Origin: Thoreauomyces humboldtii
Taxonomy: Eukaryota; Chytridiomycota; Chytridiomycetes; Spizellomycetales; Powellomycetaceae
DNA length: 12,324 bases
Assembly: GCA_027596035.1 (NCBI GenBank)
Contig: JADGJA010000697.1
Location: 1-12,324, forward strand
Direction of reading: 5' to 3'
Shown here: in pieces, positions 8,301-12,324 of the stretch
How positions within the stretch are numbered: the first letter of the stretch is position 1
Layout: each line of letters begins with the position of its first letter
Made by a program: the position numbers and the translations under genes
Notes under the pieces: generated by a model
The model's input: only the letters and a program-made list of their open reading frames with translations
What the model was told of the DNA's origin: nothing
Database searches by the model: none

Positions 8301-9525
8301 CGCATTGGGTGCCGAAGCCTTCAGTTCCATGTTCTTCTGCGCGACAGAAGAAGGGGACCTTATTTACGCCGACTGGATTGCGGAGAAGGCCAGTGAGGAG
8401 AAAGGTACGCCGCCTTTGATGATTCAGCGATGTCCGGAGGTGTGGCAATTAAACCTCCGTTCCCCATTCTCGCGGATAGCGTCAAGAGTGGAACATGCGG
8501 CAAATTACCACTTTGGCGCCATGTCAGACCTTCATCGATCCCCGTTCTTCCCCGACATTCTCCTTAGCGTTGGAGGCTGGTCCTTCCACATATGGCGAGA
8601 AGGCGTAACGGTAAGCCCAGTTCGCCACTGCAATAAATCTTTCCACCAACCGCTTACCAACCGCGTCGTCGATATACAGACAGGACCACTCCTCTCTTCG
8701 GCCCCGGCCTCCAGTTATGCCATCTGCGGTCGCTGGTCTCCGACACGTCCGGGGGTCTTTTACATTTCGAAGTACGATGGATCTGTCGAAGTGTGGGACC
8801 TACTCGACCGATCCCACTCGCCGTCGTCAGTCCAGAACATCTCGGGAACGGCGGTGAGCTACATGAGCATAAGACAGTATCCCGGCAAGAGCCTCTCGCA
8901 CAACCAATTCATCGCCGCGGGGGACGATGAAGGCACGCTGCACATCCTGGAAGTTCCTCGGAACTTGACGAAACCCGGGAAGAACGAGGTTTGGACCTCG
9001 CAGCCGCACAGCGTTTTTGGAGAGCAGAGCGACAATTTAAGCTAAGCATCGCCTTCCTTCGTCTCTCAACAGAAAGCGTTTGTCCGCTCCTTCTTCGACC
9101 GCGAGGTCCGTCGTCTTGGGTATGTCAAGAACCGCAAGGAATTTCGCGTCAAGGAACGGGGCGCGTTCGAGCAGGCTGTGCTGGAAGCCAGCGCTGCAAA
9201 GGGAGTCAGGAAGGAAGACGATGCCACCGCCGCCGCTGCTGCTGCTGCTGCTGCGCCGCAAACACCGGTGGCAGCGGTCGCACCTCCACCAGGTAGCGCG
9301 CGACCTTTGTCCGCTGGACGGACTCTTCGAAGCGGCTCGGGAGGAGCAAACGGTGGTGTCCTGTCCACCGACGAAGAAGAGAAAGCTGAGGCCGAGTATC
9401 TCAAGATCGAAAAAAAGTGAGTGGGCCGGATTTTGGGCTCGCCCACATACCAGACTTCCTGATTTGCTATTTCTTTTCGCAGTTTCTTGGAGCTCGAAGG
9501 ATTGCTCCCAGCCACGGTGGAGTAA
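5329..9525 (+). CDS. Axonemal inner-arm dynein intermediate chain, WD40 protein (DNAI3/WDR63/IC140 family)
   Basis: The model has 16 exons: join(5329..6099, 6168..6308, 6394..6543, 6612..6652, 6708..6824, 6888..7078, 7145..7269, 7327..7416, 7501..7776, 7843..7992, 8054..8141, 8204..8404, 8480..8610, 8680..8988, 9073..9416, 9483..9525), giving 1055 aa. The family is an intermediate chain of the I1/f inner dynein arm, acting in cilia. Family hallmarks along the protein: LFLTSQTQELF (~167), ARAAISDFYP (~205), FWLAITEE (~245), VSKPWESYGSE (~279), LQEYQSFTDL (~446), VDWHPTIKG (~463), LWSFSDPIHPQ (~502), NIIAGGCITGQIVLWDIS (~532), LLSVGGW (~808), TRPGVFYI (~845) and VEVWDLL (~857), then a charged C-terminal helix. 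The WD40 blades span about 460-915. Compared with human WDR63 (~890 aa) it has an extra Pro/Ala/Ser-rich N-terminus (1-~160) and alanine tracts. Start context CACCATGG is strong. Two acceptors are non-YAG (AAG at 6167 and 7500). Introns 12 and 13 are stop-free. Confidence 0.92.
9229..9255 (+). repeat. GCN trinucleotide repeat encoding nine alanines (exon 15 of the dynein gene)
   Basis: Two GCC, six consecutive GCT and one GCG codon encode Ala9. The uninterrupted GCT run is prone to slippage, so length may vary among strains. It lies in the linker after the WD40 domain, before a Pro/Gly/Ser-rich stretch. Confidence 0.8.
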
Positions 9526-10155
9526 TAGCATCCTGAAAAGGACATCGCCGCCAGGTGGAATCTCATTATCGCTGTTCAACGGCGAAATGTCCCGTGTGTT
9601 ATTTTTGTTTCAATCGGTGCATAATTTAATGTTCTGGCATCTCACACAGATATGCCGTGACAGTGGAGTCCTCCAAGCAGTCGACTAATTCGCATATGGA
9701 GGACTAGCAATCTACATGCACACGCCTTGTTTTCTGCTCGTATGGTGCATAATCGCAAAAGGCTGCCATGCCCTCAGCCTTGTCCTCCGCTCGAAAGTGT
9801 CGTGTTCAGCAGCGATGTGTGAATGGGTTACGCCGGATCTTTTAGGAGCGGATCGAGGACTATATCATGTCGCGGCAATTCGTGCGCAGTCGAGCTCGAT
9901 ATGAGAGTGCATCCTCCTTAGCCTAGTGAGACTCCAAAATGAAACAGAACTGGCGGCTCCGCCTTCGCGGCAGCCAAGGGAGAGAACGACTGAACACGCT
10001 GTGATGGTCGACTACAGCACGTAACGCTCACTGACACCCAAGCTTGACTAACGTATAGTTGACCTCATACCTAAAGGGAGCGAATCAAAATCCGTGGGTC
10101 TCCTCGCGATTACAGATTGAAACGCACCTGTCCGAGGGTCTCAGGCATCTCACCA
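9526..10155. other. 3' intergenic region between convergent genes
   Basis: The dynein gene (plus) and the monoamine oxidase gene (minus) end toward each other across about 630 bp. A 62-codon open frame at 9716-9904 lacks any recognisable feature and is not called. No exact AATAAA stands close to either stop, as is common for fungal polyadenylation. A GC-rich imperfect hairpin (GGCGGCTCCGCC) lies near 9953. Confidence 0.5.
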
Positions 10156-12120
10156 TCACACGTCACTACGTGTCCTCATCGTGCTCTCAGCGAAATAGGC
10201 TACAACGAATACGCCGATGCCAAGAAACCACGGCGTCCATCCAAACGAGACCGACACCGCCCCTTTCCTCCTGGTCTCACGAGACTCTGCCTTGCCCAGC
10301 TTGGGGTTGTCTGGACCAACACCTTTTAAAACATTCACGACTTCCCGTGCTGCTCGAACCCCCGAACCGACGGCTCCGTCCATGTATCCGCACCATTCGG
10401 TGGCCGTCTCCGTGCCAGCGAAATGCACTCTGCCGAGCGGTCGACGGATCTCGTCGCCAAAGGACGTGAGAAGTCCCGCGGCCATCGACGCGACGGGACA
10501 TCCAGCGATGTACTCCTCTCGACTCCAATCCTGCTCCAGGTACTCGGTAGGATGCAGGGCTCGCTCGTCGTCTCCCGTCAGGGTACGGAGGTGAGTCAGG
10601 ACCTGATCGCGGCGCGTGGACGCAGGTTCTTCGGACCACGTCCGTCCGGTGTGACTAGCAAAAAAGAGCGATCTCAGTGATGAAACGAAATGAGCATGGG
10701 TAGGCAGCGTCTTCCCGACCCACCTCAAAAGAAACGAGGTAAGGCAAGCAGCAGACCCGTCCTTATTCGATGTATCGAAGACAAGGCTGATTGGCCCAGC
10801 CCAGGATATCATCTCTCCGCTTAGACCCTTCTCACGCCACCAAGGCGTCGCGTAGCGACACACTGCCTGTGCGCGGAAGGAACGGTCAACTCGGGCCAGA
10901 ACGAGAGCAGATTCAAATGACCGCTTCCTTCAACCTTTGTGTAGTACCCCATGGCACCGCTTTTCTGAAAGAACTGTAGTTTGGATGCTGGAAGAGCAGG
11001 CGTCCACTTTATTCGAGCGTACTGTGAAGGTGGAGCGGAGAAGATGACTGCCCTTGCTTTATACGGGTTTCTGGAAGCTAAAATAACAGATAAAGGTAGA
11101 GCATTGGCGACCAGTATCAGCTAATGCACACAAGACAACACGTTACCGTTGGTAAAGATCCTGATCGTTCCATCATCAGAAGTCTGATCGATGGCCTGCA
11201 CAGCGGATGACAGAACCACACGTGACTGCGTGAGCTCTTCTGCCATCTTTTCCGAGATAGCCTGTGTGCCGGCATGCAAACGCTGCTTTTGCGCCCCCTT
11301 GACTTCCAGAAGAGATCCCATGCCCTTCCCGGCGTGACAATAGAATAGGAACCACAGGAAAGAGATGTCTTCGCTCTCCACGCCCAGGACGGTGCGCACG
11401 GCTGAATGAACAGGTTTCAGCTGAAGGGGTATGACGGGTCCTACGCGAGAAACATGTCGATACCGATGTCGAACATCATCTTCGCTTCCCGTGTCCAAAG
11501 AGTGCGTCGACCCCATTCAGCCAGAGTAATTGCATCCCACTTGTAAGCGGATTTCGCCTGTCGGGAGATTTAGCATCGAGCAGTAGCCAAAGACCTCAGA
11601 GATCGAAGAGAACTCCTGTTTCTCGGCTGCTCACCTTCATGGGATCATCAGTGGGCACCGTGCGACACTTTCGCTCAATACTCGAGATGGCCCGGTGCAC
11701 GTCCAGTAGAGAAGAGATTGAAAGGGAAGGGATATCCCCGGAATACGTCCGTACGGAGCTGGCTGCCTCCAGCTGAATGACCGAGCGTCCCTCGTGGTAT
11801 TGTGGAAACACGGACAATCCTAGCTCTTTCAGAAGAGCTGCCACGGACGGTTGGGTATCTGTGTTTACCCTGAAAAAAGGGGGCCAGACCGTCACCATTT
11901 CAAAGCGCTGAGCAAGGTCAGGGAGACGCAGGAAGTCATACCAGGAACCACCCATGTCGCTACGATGATCTCCCAGATCCCCAGACATGGTCCTCCCTCC
12001 AACTCTGTCTCGTGCTTCGACAACGAGAGCATCCAGCCCGGCCTCTGTGCAACGGCGAGCCGCAGTCAGGCCAGCAAGCCCGGCACCAACTACGATAACA
12101 TCGTATATCCGATCGTCCAT
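10156..12120 (-). CDS. Tail-anchored flavin monoamine oxidase (animal MAO-A/B-like)
   Basis: The model is complement(join(10156..10654, 10724..10866, 10935..11077, 11147..11401, 11464..11557, 11635..11869, 11942..12120)), 515 aa, close to human MAO-A/B (527/520). The family oxidises amines to aldehydes, NH3 and H2O2 at the mitochondrial outer membrane. The FAD fold is clear: VVGAGLAG (10-17), Glu35, and RVGGRT (39-44). Lys302 (GYYTKAV) matches the flavin-facing MAO-B Lys296. Cys402 in AGCPV matches the covalent-FAD Cys397. [11 protein letters not shown] follows, then Tyr440, matching cage Tyr435. The other cage tyrosine (398) is Pro403 here. A hydrophobic segment at about 489-505 followed by Met-Arg-Thr-Arg is a typical outer-membrane tail anchor. 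Six introns (62-77 nt) were placed by gapless alignment. The start at 12120 is the only in-frame ATG before the dinucleotide-binding motif, but the frame is open to the window edge. Substrate is unknown. Confidence 0.92.
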
Positions 12121-12324
12121 TCCGAGGCAAGACACGGCCGGTGCAGCAAGGCCTTCTAGGGAAATGCCTCGGCGCCATGGGAAAGTGACCCGGGCATGAT
12201 GACTCACTCGGTGCAGCACGCGCCTCAGGCTCCGGGAGCTGTCCAACCAAGAGTCCCCCGTCGAAGAACAAGTCTTGGATAGAGGCAGTAGAAGCTGGGT
12301 GTAAAGATTCGTTGAGAAGCGCAA
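12121..12324 (-). other. Upstream of the monoamine oxidase: 5' leader or possible N-terminal extension
   Basis: The frame of the monoamine oxidase stays open for 68 codons upstream of its ATG to the window edge, with no in-frame ATG. The conceptual residues are rich in Arg, Ser and Leu with few acids, as in mitochondrial presequences, but GC-rich leaders can look the same. A TGAGTCA (Gcn4/AP-1-like) lies on the minus strand at 12206-12200. Most likely this is leader and promoter. An upstream exon or start outside the window is possible. Confidence 0.4.

Noticed and set aside
9037..9579. 180-codon minus-strand frame with serine runs
   Set aside because: It is antisense to the alanine-coding GCN tract of dynein exon 15. 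The repeat keeps several frames open.
11402..11444. MAO intron 3 starting at the GTAGGA donor (11444)
   Set aside because: It puts exon 4 in the wrong frame. The GTATCG donor at 11463 restores the frame and gives a gapless alignment with MAO-B.
3033..12206. TGAGTCA (Gcn4/AP-1-like) near both the PPAT (3033-3039) and MAO (12206-12200) starts, suggesting shared control
   Set aside because: A third copy lies inside the MAO coding exon at 10592-10598, and one or two are expected by chance in a window of this size.
1..12324. A new defence, mobile or biosynthetic multi-gene system
   Set aside because: The confident genes are unrelated single eukaryotic genes with introns. There is no transposase, integrase, CRISPR-like array or functionally linked cluster.

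Overview
This window reads as nuclear DNA of a flagellated (zoosporic) early-diverging fungus. That placement is inferred. Evidence for a fungus: dense small GT-AG introns (55-85 nt), CT(A/G)A-like branch points close to the acceptors, CA-rich leaders ending in CAACATG or CACCATG, and a monofunctional fungal-type pantetheine-phosphate adenylyltransferase. Evidence for a flagellum: one gene is a clear axonemal inner-arm dynein intermediate chain (DNAI3/WDR63/IC140 family). Ascomycetes and basidiomycetes have lost that protein with their cilia, so a chytrid- or blastocladiomycete-type lineage fits best. A non-fungal flagellate is not excluded.

Layout, left to right. Positions 1-950 hold a doubtful gene tail at the left edge, two diverged copies of a ~48-bp repeat, and a TATA promoter. 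Positions 953-1474 encode a small secreted eight-cysteine protein with one intron. Positions 1475-3193 have no convincing gene. Positions 3194-4375 encode the CoA-biosynthesis enzyme PPAT (3 exons, 345 aa). Positions 4376-5328 are intergenic plus the leader of the next gene. Positions 5329-9525 encode the axonemal dynein intermediate chain (16 exons, 1055 aa), with a Pro/Ala/Ser-rich N-terminal extension and several alanine tracts. Positions 9526-10155 are the convergent 3' intergenic region. Positions 12120-10156 on the minus strand encode a tail-anchored monoamine oxidase (7 exons, 515 aa). Its reading frame stays open upstream to the right edge.

Exon structures were rebuilt by hand from frame, GT-AG sites and alignment to remembered family sequences. 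Each spliced model has a length divisible by three and ends at a stop. The genes do not form an operon or an obvious pathway: CoA synthesis, amine oxidation at the mitochondrial surface, ciliary motility and one secreted protein are simply neighbours. I found no CRISPR array, tRNA, rRNA, intact transposon or clear new multi-gene system. The most unusual points are the monoamine oxidase with a proline in place of one aromatic-cage tyrosine, the enlarged alanine-rich DNAI3, the secreted cysteine-rich protein, and the paired repeat near the left edge.
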